DNA of 64,000 nt, from positions 1 through 64,000 of the forward strand of contig CAZNRX010000015.1 of assembly GCA_964575455.1 (NCBI GenBank), given 5' to 3'. Of the stretch, positions 17,822 through 27,661 are shown piece by piece (within the stretch, counting starts at the first letter, position 1; each line of letters begins with the position of its first letter). The notes under the pieces were generated by a model. It saw nothing but the letters and a program-made list of their open reading frames with translations. It did no database searches and was not told the origin of the DNA. This stretch comes from SKLM01 sp964575455 (GTDB taxonomy: Bacteria; Chloroflexota; Anaerolineae; B4-G1). The position numbers and the translations under genes were made by a program.

Positions 17822-20800
17822 GTGAGTCGAGGGAAATGGTCCATTGTCTTAGGACTTGCTCTGTTAGGTCTGTCGCTGGGAGGAGGGACGGTCTCACAGG
17901 GAGCGCAGAATGCAGCTGTGCCAACGCCTTCCTCGTGTCAGGAGGGGGCTGACTCTACCACGGCTGTGCCTGCCTGGGAGGACACCGGGGTTGAGCATCG
18001 CACTTCCGTCGATCTGGGTGAGCCCGGGTTGAGCTTCCGCTACGTGGAGACGTTCGGCGAGACGGGCCAGCCCTACATCGTCGACCCAGACCACCTCAAC
18101 GGGGTCAACGGCATTAGTCTCGATGGTGCCGACAACCTGTGGATCGCGGAATGGCACGGTCATCGGGCGCTCAAGTACGACTCGACCGGCGCGTTCCGTA
18201 TGTCCATCGGCGATCCCGGCCGAGGGGGGATGCTTGGCGGCCTGGGGGATGTGACCGTGGGATCCGACGGTACGGTATGGGTGGCCGATGCCGAGCGTCA
18301 TCGCGTGGTTCAGTTCAGCGCAAGCGGTGACTACATCGACCACCTGGGCGTGGAATGGGAGACGGGATCCGACAACGACCACTTTGACAATCCGTTGGGC
18401 GTCGCCTTCGACAGCAGCGGCAGGCTCTACGTCAGCGACCTGGGTAACCACCGCGTGCAGATCTTCGATGGCAGCGGGACGTACCAGAGCACCCTGGGGG
18501 TGACCGGTGAAGCGGACTCCGACAACGCGCATTTCGATCACCCCGACTCTCTGTTCATCGATGACGACGACAACCTGTACGTGGCCGACTCGGGCAACCA
18601 CCGCATCCAGATTTTCGACAACTCTGGCGGCTACAGCGCCACGCTGGGTGTCTCGGGTGAATCCGGTTGGGACAACGACCACCTAGACTCGCCGAGTGAC
18701 GTGTCCGTGGACGACGATGGGAACATCTACGTGGCGGACACGAACAACCATCGCGTCCAGATTTTCGACAGCAGCCTCGACTACATAGCCAGGCTAGGCG
18801 AGACTGGCATCATGGGCTCGGACGACGACCATTTCCAACAGCCTGAGGGTGTCGTCGTCGACTCCTCCGGGACCATCTACGTCTCGGACTGGGGCAACTT
18901 TCGCGTGCAGGTGTTCGACAGCGACCTCCACCACGCGCGCACCCTCGGCACCACAGGGGTGCCGTACCGCACGGACGAGGATCACTTCAACTATCCTGCA
19001 GACGTGGCAGCGGATGACGCCGGCCATCTCTTCGTGGTGGAAGCCAACGGGCATCGCCTGCTGAAGCTGGACAGCAGCGGCGGTCTGGAGGCAGCCGTGG
19101 GCACGGCCGGGATCGCGGGCAGCGGCCATCATCTCCTCTCCGCGCCTTCTGGCGTCTCACTCGACAGCGACGGACGCGTCTACGTGGCCGATCGAGACAA
19201 TCACCGTGTCCAGATCTTCGACCGCGACCTCCAGTACGTGGATACGATGGGCACCAGCAGCTGCGACACGGGCAACAACGCTCTCTGTAGCCCACACGAT
19301 GTGGCGGTGGACGCCACCGGCAACGTCTACATCGCCGATACCGGGAACGAGCGTGTCCAGGTCTTCGACAGCAGCTACGATTACGTGGCCACGCTGGGGG
19401 TCACCGGTTTGGCAGGGAGCGACGACGACCATTTCCGCAGACCGCGAGGCGTCGCGGTGGACCGACGGGGGAACGTCTACGTTGCCGACGAGGAGAACAC
19501 CCGTGTTCAGACGTGCACCGTCACGGGCTCGACAGGCAACTGCTCCACGTTCGCGGGCGAGACAGGGGTCTTCGGCGACGACTTTGGTCATCTGCGCGCC
19601 CCGCTGGACGTGGCCGTGGACGACGAGAGCCGCGTCTACGTCTGCGACAGCTATTGGAACCAGCGCATCCAGGTTTTTGACGAGCGTGGCGCCTATCTGA
19701 CCACCGTGGGAGGGGAGTGGGGCGGCTATAACGGGGAGTTCCGCAACCCGGAGGGCATCGACGTGGATCGTCGCGGCAGCCTCTACGTGGCCGATACTGA
19801 GAACACCCGGGTCCAGCACTACACAGCCGGCGTATCGGGCTGGAAGCAAGTGAACATCAATGGGTTCGGAGATGCCGACAACCAGGGCGCTTGGGCCCTG
19901 AAGGCGTACGACGACGCCCTCTACGTGAGCACCTTCAACTTCGACACCGGCGCCGAGGTCCATCGCTGGTCGTCCGGGAGCTGGCAGCGCGTGGTGAGCG
20001 GGGGCTTCGGCGACCGCACGAACGTGGGCGTGGATTGGTTTGCCGAGTTTGAGGGGCGGCTTTACGCCAGCACGTGGAACGATAACGGGAATGGGTCCAA
20101 AGGCGGCCAGATCTGGCGCAGTCCCAGCGGGGACAGCGGTTCGTGGGAGTGGGTGGTCGACAACGGCTTCGGCGATTCCACCAACGGTGAGATTATGGTG
20201 CTGGCGCCCTTCGAGGGGTACCTCTATGCCGGGACGTGGAGCTACGACACAGGCGTCCATGGAGCCGAGATCTGGCGTAGCGCTACGGGTAACGAGGGCA
20301 GTTGGACGCGCGTAGCCAGCGACGGGTTCAACGACGATAGCGACAATGTAGCGATTCTCTCAATCGAAGTGTTCAATGGTCATCTCTATGCTTCCACCTA
20401 CAAGTACAGTGCTGGCGGCGAGATCTGGCACACCGACAACGGCGTCGACTGGGCTCAGGTCAACGACGATGGCTTTGGGAATGCGGATAACATCCGCGTG
20501 GTGTCACTTGAGGTGTACAAGGACGCTCTCTACGCCGGCACATGGAACTGGGAAGATGGTGGCGAGATCTGGCGCACGATGAATGGCACAAGCTGGGAAC
20601 AGGTGATGAGCGGCGGCTTCGTAAACGTGGACAACAGCGATATCGCCTCGCTCGTCGCCTTTGACGGAGACCTGTACGCCATCGTAGGCAACTTCGCGAC
20701 CGGCCCCGAGGTGTGGCGTTCGCCCACGGGCGACAGCGGCAGCTGGGAGCGGGTCGCCGACGCCGGCTTCGGCTGTGCGGGCGCCCTGGCCGTCGACTGG

Positions 20801-21280
20801 GACAACGCGGCGGCCGTATTCGACGGCGATCTCTACATCGGCACCTTTACCTGGGGAAGCGGGGGCGGCAGGGTGTGGCGCAAAGAGTCATACGCTGTCT
20901 ATCTTCCCCTCACGACCAAGAACTGGTTCAACAGTCCCTACGAGCCCCACAATAGTCCAACCGATGCTTACGGTCCGCTACGGGCGGATGTCGTGTACCA
21001 AGCGTACCCCGACGACCCCGAGGACTGGTACTTCTTCAACTTGCCTGGCGCAAGGGACGTCACAGTTGAGGTGAGCGATTTCACGGGTAGAGACGGCCGG
21101 CTGATGGTTTACGCCGCAGAAGACACTGACAGCACGGTCCCCGACGGAGATGACAGCTCAGGCGGATCGACGATGATAGTCACGCCGTCCGATCTTCCGT
21201 CTGGCAAGTACTACATCCGAGTCTACACCGGTGGCAGTACCAATGTGACGACTTTGTACAATCTCATCGTTTCCTATTGA
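17822..21280 (+). CDS. Giant secreted double beta-propeller protein (12 NHL repeats plus 7 WRS-type blades)
   Basis: The GTG at 17822 follows GGGAGGAGATAAC and opens a signal peptide (KWSIVLGLALLGLSLGGG). Residues about 70-660 contain twelve NHL-type repeats of the form GNIYVADTNNHRVQIFDS, spaced by DNDHF-type linkers. Residues about 665-1015 contain seven further repeats ending in IWRSPSG-like motifs with FGD and LYAGTW, fitting a seven-blade propeller. The C-terminal section begins YAVYLPLTTKNWF and carries a PPC-like beta domain (about 1030-1152). It should act outside the cell as a binding or surface protein; ligand unknown. The next gene shares the same C-terminal section. Confidence 0.88.
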   Translation: MSRGKWSIVLGLALLGLSLGGGTVSQGAQNAAVPTPSSCQEGADSTTAVPAWEDTGVEHRTSVDLGEPGLSFRYVETFGETGQPYIVDPDHLNGVNGISLDGADNLWIAEWHGHRALKYDSTGAFRMSIGDPGRGGMLGGLGDVTVGSDGTVWVADAERHRVVQFSASGDYIDHLGVEWETGSDNDHFDNPLGVAFDSSGRLYVSDLGNHRVQIFDGSGTYQSTLGVTGEADSDNAHFDHPDSLFIDDDDNLYVADSGNHRIQIFDNSGGYSATLGVSGESGWDNDHLDSPSDVSVDDDGNIYVADTNNHRVQIFDSSLDYIARLGETGIMGSDDDHFQQPEGVVVDSSGTIYVSDWGNFRVQVFDSDLHHARTLGTTGVPYRTDEDHFNYPADVAADDAGHLFVVEANGHRLLKLDSSGGLEAAVGTAGIAGSGHHLLSAPSGVSLDSDGRVYVADRDNHRVQIFDRDLQYVDTMGTSSCDTGNNALCSPHDVAVDATGNVYIADTGNERVQVFDSSYDYVATLGVTGLAGSDDDHFRRPRGVAVDRRGNVYVADEENTRVQTCTVTGSTGNCSTFAGETGVFGDDFGHLRAPLDVAVDDESRVYVCDSYWNQRIQVFDERGAYLTTVGGEWGGYNGEFRNPEGIDVDRRGSLYVADTENTRVQHYTAGVSGWKQVNINGFGDADNQGAWALKAYDDALYVSTFNFDTGAEVHRWSSGSWQRVVSGGFGDRTNVGVDWFAEFEGRLYASTWNDNGNGSKGGQIWRSPSGDSGSWEWVVDNGFGDSTNGEIMVLAPFEGYLYAGTWSYDTGVHGAEIWRSATGNEGSWTRVASDGFNDDSDNVAILSIEVFNGHLYASTYKYSAGGEIWHTDNGVDWAQVNDDGFGNADNIRVVSLEVYKDALYAGTWNWEDGGEIWRTMNGTSWEQVMSGGFVNVDNSDIASLVAFDGDLYAIVGNFATGPEVWRSPTGDSGSWERVADAGFGCAGALAVDWDNAAAVFDGDLYIGTFTWGSGGGRVWRKESYAVYLPLTTKNWFNSPYEPHNSPTDAYGPLRADVVYQAYPDDPEDWYFFNLPGARDVTVEVSDFTGRDGRLMVYAAEDTDSTVPDGDDSSGGSTMIVTPSDLPSGKYYIRVYTGGSTNVTTLYNLIVSY

Positions 21281-21421
21281 GGAGGTGATAACCGCAGCAC
21301 GCGTTGAGCGATAACTGCCGCGAGCACTTTTCGATCGTGGATTCACACCAACACTTCACACGTCTTGTGCTACTGGGCGTGTGTGAGCGCATTGATAGCT
21401 TCACGTTCAAGGAGGTACAGA

Positions 21422-24400
21422 ATGAGAGCTGTACGGTGGCTGACATCGCTGATCCTATGCTCACTTCTGCTGGGCCTGCCATCTGGCGGCGCAGCTGCGC
21501 AGGAGCCAGGACCACATGGCCCCCCTGAGTGTCACTTGAGGTCCAAAGAACAGAACCATCCTGCCGCCAGGGAAGCGGGAAACCGATTGATCACGTCAGA
21601 CCGATGGCGGCCTGGTAATCCCTCGGCTTCCATTCTTACGCCGCAAAGCACCGGTGGCCCTGATGATTTTGGCTATACCTGGGATGACTCAGTGACTTTC
21701 AGCTGGATTGATGCCACAGGCGGCACCAACACGGGTTTGGAGGGAGATGACGAGTACACAGACGCCATAGATATTGGCTTCAGCTTCAAGTTCTACGAGA
21801 ACTCGTACTCACAAGTCTACATTAGCACCAATGGTCTCGTGACCTTTGATGGAGGCGCCTATAACTGGTCAAACCAGTCTATTCCTAATCCAGCTTCGCC
21901 CAATAACTTCGTCGCCCCGTTCTGGGATGACCTCTGTGTCAACTACCAAACCTACAACACAGGGCAAGTCTACTACGAGCGAGGTGGCTCGTACCCCAAC
22001 CGTTATTTCGCGATTGAATGGTATCAGGTTTCCCGTCTAGGAAGCGGTGATCTGTTGACGTTCGAGGTTGTTCTTCATGAGAGTGGCGACATTGTGTTCC
22101 AGTATCTCTCTCTTTCGGGCGCTTTGAGCAGCGCCACCGTGGGAACTGAGGGAGGTATTGGTCTCGATGGGCTAGAGTATCTATACAATGCTTGGGGGCT
22201 GGAGGATCAAGAAGCTGTACGATTCTATCGCCCAGCTCCTATGGCGCGGGTGAAGACTTGGCCCCTTCACCAGGGAAGCTTCATTGAACCTGGCGAGACG
22301 ATAGTGTTCGAGCAGCGAGTTCGCAACACTGGGGAACTAGGCAGCGATACCTATGATGTCCTGGTATCGTCTTCGTGGGACGTGGATCTACTTGCGGCCG
22401 ATGGCACCACCCCTCTTACGGATAGCGACGGTGACGGTACGGCTGATACCGGTGCCGTAGGACAGGGCAACGAGACATCTGTTTTCACTGAGATCACTGC
22501 CCCCTCAAGTGCCGAGATAGGTGACGGTACCCAGGTTGAGCTCATCTTTCGCTCCTCGCTCAACACGAATAGGCAGAGAGTCGTTAACATGAAGGCGGGC
22601 GTTCCGGCGCCATTTGCTCAGGTTTTTGGAGATCATGCCAATGGTGCCATGTCGCTGGACTTGGTGCGGCCGACGAGTGAGCAGGTGAAGAAGGTTAGCC
22701 CGGACGACTACTACGGCGACTACCCTGCCATCGCCGCGGCACCCGATGGCGGTCTGGCTTACGCGTGGGTTAAATATCGCTCAGATGACGTCTCCGTACG
22801 AGAGATCGAGTACACGCTCGTAACGCCCTGCGGTACCGTGAGCCGGCCGCTGAGCAAGCTGACCGATCACTCAAGTGCTACGATGAACACCTATGACTAC
22901 AGTCCTGCAATCGCGGTCGCCCCCAACGGCCGCATTGGTGTGATGTGGTATCGCCGTCTCTACGATTCCTCTGATTCCAGCTGGAACTACAACATCTACT
23001 ACGCCATCCTGGATCCTTCGGGCGATGTACTGGTGCCGCCCACAAACCTGACCAACAATCCTCTCTGGGGCTCCGGGTGGGCGGCCGTGGATGTTCCCCG
23101 GTTCGGGGAACCACGGATCGCAGCTACGACAGATAACCGCTTCGCGCTGGCTTGGCAAAGATATCTATATACCGACGACGGCTGGGTGGACGACATATAC
23201 TATGCTTTTCGCGACTCTGACGGGGCTGCGGTCAAGGCGATCACCCGGCTGACGAACGACACACCGGGCTATGACGAGGGATTCTACTATCCCAATCTAA
23301 CCCAACTGGACAGTGGACGAATGCTCCTGGTCTGGCAACGTGGGAGCGATACTGATATCTACTACGCTGTGCTCGACAACGAAGGTGACACAGTCAAAGG
23401 GATGACCGATCTCTCCGATGATGATTATGGGAGTTATGACTGGGCTCCTGATGCGACGCAAGTTTCCAACGGCAACATCGTAGTCGCCTGGAGCGGTGCA
23501 CCCGTCAGTAACCCCGGAGAGACACCGTGGACAGCGCGCTACTACAACAACGAGACTCTCACGGAACCGGCTGCTTTGCAAAGAACGGATGACACGATCG
23601 ACTTCCAATGGGGGTCTGGATCCCCTCACGCATCTGTTGACGATGATTACTTCTCGGTTCGTTGGACAGGAAAGATCATCGTGACGGCGGGTGCCTATGA
23701 GTTCAGCATGGGGAGCGACGACGGTAGCCGCCTGTGGATCGATGGACAGCTTATCATGGATCACTGGGATGAGTGCTGTACCTACTGGCAAAGGACTGTG
23801 TCGCTCGACGGCGGGGAACATGACGTTGAGATGGAGATGCATGAGGAATCCGGGGATGCTTGGGCATCCCTTAGTTGGTGGGCTGGCGGAGGACAGGCAA
23901 TTCGTTACGCCATTTTGGATGGCACCACCTATGACGCGCTGGGCCAGCCTATTCCCTTGACAAATCCGGCCGCTATCATCGGTGACGGATATGTCTCTGT
24001 GGCCTCAGACAATGCTGGTCACGCAATCCTCACCTGGATGGACAGCAACTACAGCTATCGCCGCAATCTTTACTACGCGCTGGTGGACAGCAGCGGGAGT
24101 GTGCTCACCGATCCTATGATCTTTCGTACCATCCAGGCAACCGATCCCTACATTTTCTCCAGCTACGATGGGTATGGAAACACCAGCCTTTCACCCTGCA
24201 GAGTCTACCTTCCCCTTGTGCTCAAAAACGTGTTTCACAGTCCGTACGAGCCCAACGACTATGTGTCGGAGGCATACGGTCCGCTGGTAGCTAGTGCGAC
24301 CTATCGAGCCTACCCTGATGACACCGAGGACTACTACTACTTCAACCTGGCAAGCACGAAGGACATAACGGTGGAGGTGACCGGTTTCACAGGAGGGCAA

Positions 24401-24589
24401 GGCAAGCTGATGGTGTATGCTGCAAGCGACACAAGGAATCCGGTGTCGGGGGGATATGACGCGAGTGGAGGATCGACGATGAGGGTCACGCCATCCGCTC
24501 TCTCTCCAGGCAAGTACTACATCCGTGTCCGCACCGAGGGCAGCACCAACACAGATGCGCTGTACAGCCTCAAGTGGTCTGTTAGATGA
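21422..24589 (+). CDS. Large secreted multidomain protein with PA14 and PPC-like C-terminal domain
   Basis: AAGGAGGT lies just before the ATG at 21422, which opens a signal peptide (LTSLILCSLLLGLPSGGAAA). The 1055-residue protein has, in order, a beta-rich domain (GFSFKFYENSYSQVYISTNG), a domain resembling bacterial NEW3/DUF11 segments (GETIVFEQRVRNTGELGS), a propeller-like stretch with repeated DIYYA motifs, a PA14 domain (about 715-835; ARYYNNETL, GSDDGSRLWIDG), and the tail RVYLPLVLKNVF plus PPC-like domain. PA14 suggests carbohydrate binding. Codons appear less GC-rich than in flanking genes, hinting at a different history. The tail is shared with the preceding gene. Confidence 0.85.
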   Translation: MRAVRWLTSLILCSLLLGLPSGGAAAQEPGPHGPPECHLRSKEQNHPAAREAGNRLITSDRWRPGNPSASILTPQSTGGPDDFGYTWDDSVTFSWIDATGGTNTGLEGDDEYTDAIDIGFSFKFYENSYSQVYISTNGLVTFDGGAYNWSNQSIPNPASPNNFVAPFWDDLCVNYQTYNTGQVYYERGGSYPNRYFAIEWYQVSRLGSGDLLTFEVVLHESGDIVFQYLSLSGALSSATVGTEGGIGLDGLEYLYNAWGLEDQEAVRFYRPAPMARVKTWPLHQGSFIEPGETIVFEQRVRNTGELGSDTYDVLVSSSWDVDLLAADGTTPLTDSDGDGTADTGAVGQGNETSVFTEITAPSSAEIGDGTQVELIFRSSLNTNRQRVVNMKAGVPAPFAQVFGDHANGAMSLDLVRPTSEQVKKVSPDDYYGDYPAIAAAPDGGLAYAWVKYRSDDVSVREIEYTLVTPCGTVSRPLSKLTDHSSATMNTYDYSPAIAVAPNGRIGVMWYRRLYDSSDSSWNYNIYYAILDPSGDVLVPPTNLTNNPLWGSGWAAVDVPRFGEPRIAATTDNRFALAWQRYLYTDDGWVDDIYYAFRDSDGAAVKAITRLTNDTPGYDEGFYYPNLTQLDSGRMLLVWQRGSDTDIYYAVLDNEGDTVKGMTDLSDDDYGSYDWAPDATQVSNGNIVVAWSGAPVSNPGETPWTARYYNNETLTEPAALQRTDDTIDFQWGSGSPHASVDDDYFSVRWTGKIIVTAGAYEFSMGSDDGSRLWIDGQLIMDHWDECCTYWQRTVSLDGGEHDVEMEMHEESGDAWASLSWWAGGGQAIRYAILDGTTYDALGQPIPLTNPAAIIGDGYVSVASDNAGHAILTWMDSNYSYRRNLYYALVDSSGSVLTDPMIFRTIQATDPYIFSSYDGYGNTSLSPCRVYLPLVLKNVFHSPYEPNDYVSEAYGPLVASATYRAYPDDTEDYYYFNLASTKDITVEVTGFTGGQGKLMVYAASDTRNPVSGGYDASGGSTMRVTPSALSPGKYYIRVRTEGSTNTDALYSLKWSVR

Positions 24590-24769
24590 ATACCGGAGTC
24601 CCATTGCGGTCTAGTGGGGCGACTTGCCCGGCACTGACCAGGTCTATTGGGTCACGCGTCTCCTATAGACCTCTTCAGCCCGTCTGACAGCAACTGCTTC
24701 AGGGAAAGAGCTACTAGGGAGCAAGGGCGCGGCATAGCACGCGCGGTTACGATGCACGACGAGGTCGCC

Positions 24770-27457
24770 ATGGACGTCAACCGTTGTCCCAAGTGCGGCA
24801 CGCCCAATCGACAGGGAGCTCCGTTCTGCGCTGCCTGCGGGTATCCTCTGGGCCGGCAGGCGCCCGCTAAGCCCCGAGCGATCCGCGGCGGGAGGAGGCT
24901 CGTGGTCCGCTGGCCTGGAGGCCAGAGCGAGGAGCACGAGCTCTCCAAGGCCGTCGTATCTGTGGGGCGCTCGGGCAGCAACGACATCGTCCTCAACTAC
25001 CCAATGGTCTCGAAGCGACACCTGCGGCTGGAGCTGGCCTCGGACGAGGTCCGCGTCACCGATCTGTGCAGCACCAACGGCACGATGCTGAAGGGCCGCC
25101 TCATACCGCCAGAGACGCCCCGCGTCTGGCATCCCGGCGACGTGGTGCGCGTGGGGGACGTGCGGGGCAACTCCATCAGCCTGGTCCTCAAGGCCGGCTC
25201 GGAGCCCTCGGTGAGCACCCGGCTGCTCAACATCCAGAATCTGATGGGGCACCGGATCATCACCATTGGCCGCGATACATCGAGCACGGTCCACCTCGAC
25301 CATCCCACCGTGTCGCGCCGACACGCGGAGATCACGCCGCGGAACGGCGGGCACGTGATTCGGGACCTAGGGAGCATGAACGGCACCTTCCTCAACAGGA
25401 AGCGGGTGACCGGGTCGGTCCCCTTGACCATGGGGGATGTCATCCGGGCGGGGCCGTACAAGCTGGTCTACGACAGACGGAAGAAGAAGCTTACCACCTC
25501 CGTTAGCCACGGCCATCGGCTGGATGCCATGGAGATGGGGGTGGAGGTTAGCGGCGGGCGCATGATCCTGCGGGACGTCTCGCTCTCCGTGGAGGCTGGT
25601 GAGTTTATCGCCGTGGTCGGCGGCAGCGGTTCCGGGAAGAGCACCCTGCTGAAGGCCATGAACGGCTTCAACCCCGCCACCCACGGTTGGATGTTCATCG
25701 ACGGTCAGCCGCTCTACGCCAACCTGGATGCCTATCGCACCCTGATGGGCTACGTGCCGCAGGAGGACATCATCCACGACGTGCTGCCTGTGCGTCTTGC
25801 TCTCTGGTACGCGGCCAGGCTCCGGCTGCCCGACGCGACCGCCGGGGAGATCGAGCGCCGCGTCGTCCGGGTGCTCGACGTGGTGGAGATGGCGGATCAC
25901 GCCGAAAAGCAGGTCAAGGTGCTCAGCGGCGGTCAGCGCAAGCGGGTCAGCATCGCCGTCGAGCTGCTGGCGGAGCCGGACCTGCTGTTCCTTGACGAAC
26001 CTACATCTGGACTCGACCCTGGCCTGGAGAAGAAGATGATGTTCGACCTCAACCGCGTCGCCGACCAGGGGCGAACGGTGGTGCTGATCACGCACGCCAC
26101 GGCCAACATCGAGCAATGCAACCACGTGGCTTTCCTCACCCAGGGGCGGCTGGCCTACTACGGCCCACCTCAGGAGGCGATCTCCTTCTTCCAGGCTCGG
26201 GACTTCGCCGACATCTACTTGAAACTGGGCGAGACCGTCGATCCTGCTCGGGGCAAAGCCCCGCCGCCCGAGCTGGCGTCCTGCTATCAAGCTGTGAAGG
26301 CGCGGATGGACGCGGGTGGGGCCAACGGGGAGGGCGCTGGCCAAGGTGCGATGTCGGCCGGTCTTCTCTGGGCGGAGCATTACAAGCGCTCGCGGCAGCA
26401 CCAACAGTACGTGGCAGGGCGCCAGTCTGGCCTCCGCCGCCGTTCGCGGCAGGAGCCGACCACGGCACCGGCGCAGGCGAGGGTCAAGCCCAAGCGCGAC
26501 TCCCTGCTGCGCCAGCTTCTCCTCCTGGCTCGGCGGCAGTTCGACCTGATTCGACACGATGTGCGCACCCTCTTCGTCCTGCTGGTGATGATGCCCATTA
26601 TCGCCAGCCTCTTCATGGCCGTTAGCGGCAAGACCGATCTGACGGGATGGCAGACATCGGAGGCCCAGATCGATGCCGTGCTTGAGGCTCGACTTGAGGG
26701 ACAGGCTGTGGGCACGAGCGAGAGCTACGTGCCCGCGAAGAGCGCTGCCGGCCTGATCACCATGCTGGCGCTGGCGCTGACGCAGGCCGGCACCTTCGGC
26801 GCTGGCTTCGAGATCGTGAAGGAGCGCTCCATCTTCAAGCGGGAGCAGGCCGTCAACCTGCGCGCCACCGCGTACGTCCTGTCCAAGGCGTTGGTGTTGG
26901 GGGCTTTCGCCCTGATACAGGTGGCGACCTCGCTGCTCATCCTGGGGTTCAAGGTCGATCTGGGCGTCGAGCCCGTTCTGGCGCTGTTCCCGTCGGGCGG
27001 TTGGGAGCTCCTTGTCACGCTGCTTCTCGCCGTGACCGCCAGCATCATGCTGGGGCTCTTCATCTCCGCTGTGATTCCAGGCCCCGACGTCCTCATGTAC
27101 GTCATCCTGATTCAGCTCTTCGTTCAGATCATCCTGTCCGGAGGGATGTTCCGCATCGATAGCCCGGCCTGCAAGCTGGTCATCTCCCACTGGACGATGG
27201 ACGCTGTCGGCTCGACGGTCGACGTGCCCGGGCTCGACCAGACCAGTCGAGTCTGCACGGTGCAGGAGATCCCCCAGGCGGATGGCACAGCGGAGAGGGA
27301 GGTGGTCTGCAAGTCGGCCCCTCTGGGTGAGGAGGAGCTGAAGCTCGACTATGACCACAGCAAGGGGCATCTGTTGACCACCTGGACCGTGCTCGCGGCG
27401 CAGGCCGCCCTCTGGTGTGGGTTGACCATCTGGGTGCAGGCGCGGAAGAAAGTGTAG
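24770..27457 (+). CDS. FHA-FHA-ABC exporter fusion with N-terminal zinc ribbon (Rv1747-like)
   Basis: The 895-residue protein has a zinc ribbon (C6, C9, C20, C23), FHA domain 1 (GRSGSNDIVLNYPMVSKRH, CSTNGT), FHA domain 2 (GRDTSSTVHLDHPTVSRRHA, GSMNGTFL), an ABC ATPase (Walker A GGSGSGKST near 284, signature LSGGQRKR, Walker B LLFLDEP) and about six membrane helices from residue 600 on (ABC-2/ABCG type). FHA domains bind phosphothreonine. In Mycobacterium the comparable exporter Rv1747 is controlled by the kinase PknF. The three kinases upstream make similar control likely here. Start at 24770 was chosen for GAGGT upstream; an ATG at 24752 is possible. Cargo unknown. Confidence 0.92.
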   Translation: MDVNRCPKCGTPNRQGAPFCAACGYPLGRQAPAKPRAIRGGRRLVVRWPGGQSEEHELSKAVVSVGRSGSNDIVLNYPMVSKRHLRLELASDEVRVTDLCSTNGTMLKGRLIPPETPRVWHPGDVVRVGDVRGNSISLVLKAGSEPSVSTRLLNIQNLMGHRIITIGRDTSSTVHLDHPTVSRRHAEITPRNGGHVIRDLGSMNGTFLNRKRVTGSVPLTMGDVIRAGPYKLVYDRRKKKLTTSVSHGHRLDAMEMGVEVSGGRMILRDVSLSVEAGEFIAVVGGSGSGKSTLLKAMNGFNPATHGWMFIDGQPLYANLDAYRTLMGYVPQEDIIHDVLPVRLALWYAARLRLPDATAGEIERRVVRVLDVVEMADHAEKQVKVLSGGQRKRVSIAVELLAEPDLLFLDEPTSGLDPGLEKKMMFDLNRVADQGRTVVLITHATANIEQCNHVAFLTQGRLAYYGPPQEAISFFQARDFADIYLKLGETVDPARGKAPPPELASCYQAVKARMDAGGANGEGAGQGAMSAGLLWAEHYKRSRQHQQYVAGRQSGLRRRSRQEPTTAPAQARVKPKRDSLLRQLLLLARRQFDLIRHDVRTLFVLLVMMPIIASLFMAVSGKTDLTGWQTSEAQIDAVLEARLEGQAVGTSESYVPAKSAAGLITMLALALTQAGTFGAGFEIVKERSIFKREQAVNLRATAYVLSKALVLGAFALIQVATSLLILGFKVDLGVEPVLALFPSGGWELLVTLLLAVTASIMLGLFISAVIPGPDVLMYVILIQLFVQIILSGGMFRIDSPACKLVISHWTMDAVGSTVDVPGLDQTSRVCTVQEIPQADGTAEREVVCKSAPLGEEELKLDYDHSKGHLLTTWTVLAAQAALWCGLTIWVQARKKV

Positions 27458-27584
27458 CCGGCGGCCGGCTTCAATCCAGATACGGGGGTGACACACCTCC
27501 TTTGAGCTTGTTCATTCCACGAACCCGCGTTCGCCCAGCATGACAAGGCCCTGAAATCTGACGGAACTTTCGTGCGTTCTTTGA

Positions 27585-27604
27585 CGTCCTAAGACCGTAG
27601 GACG
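27585..27604. promoter_or_regulatory. Perfect 7-bp inverted repeat in the leader of the macroglobulin gene
   Basis: CGTCCTA-AGACCG-TAGGACG lies 58 bases before the ATG at 27662. It could be an operator or leader hairpin. No T-tract follows, so a terminator of the ABC gene is less likely. Confidence 0.4.
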
Positions 27605-27661
27605 CGCTGCACGAAACCGTCCCGATGGCCGGCCGGTCATCCCACAAAAGGGGGCACTGTC

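Noticed and set aside
25367..27496. 709-codon minus-strand frame
   Set aside because: Antisense of the FHA-ABC exporter, rich in His/Gln/Arg, with no family motif.
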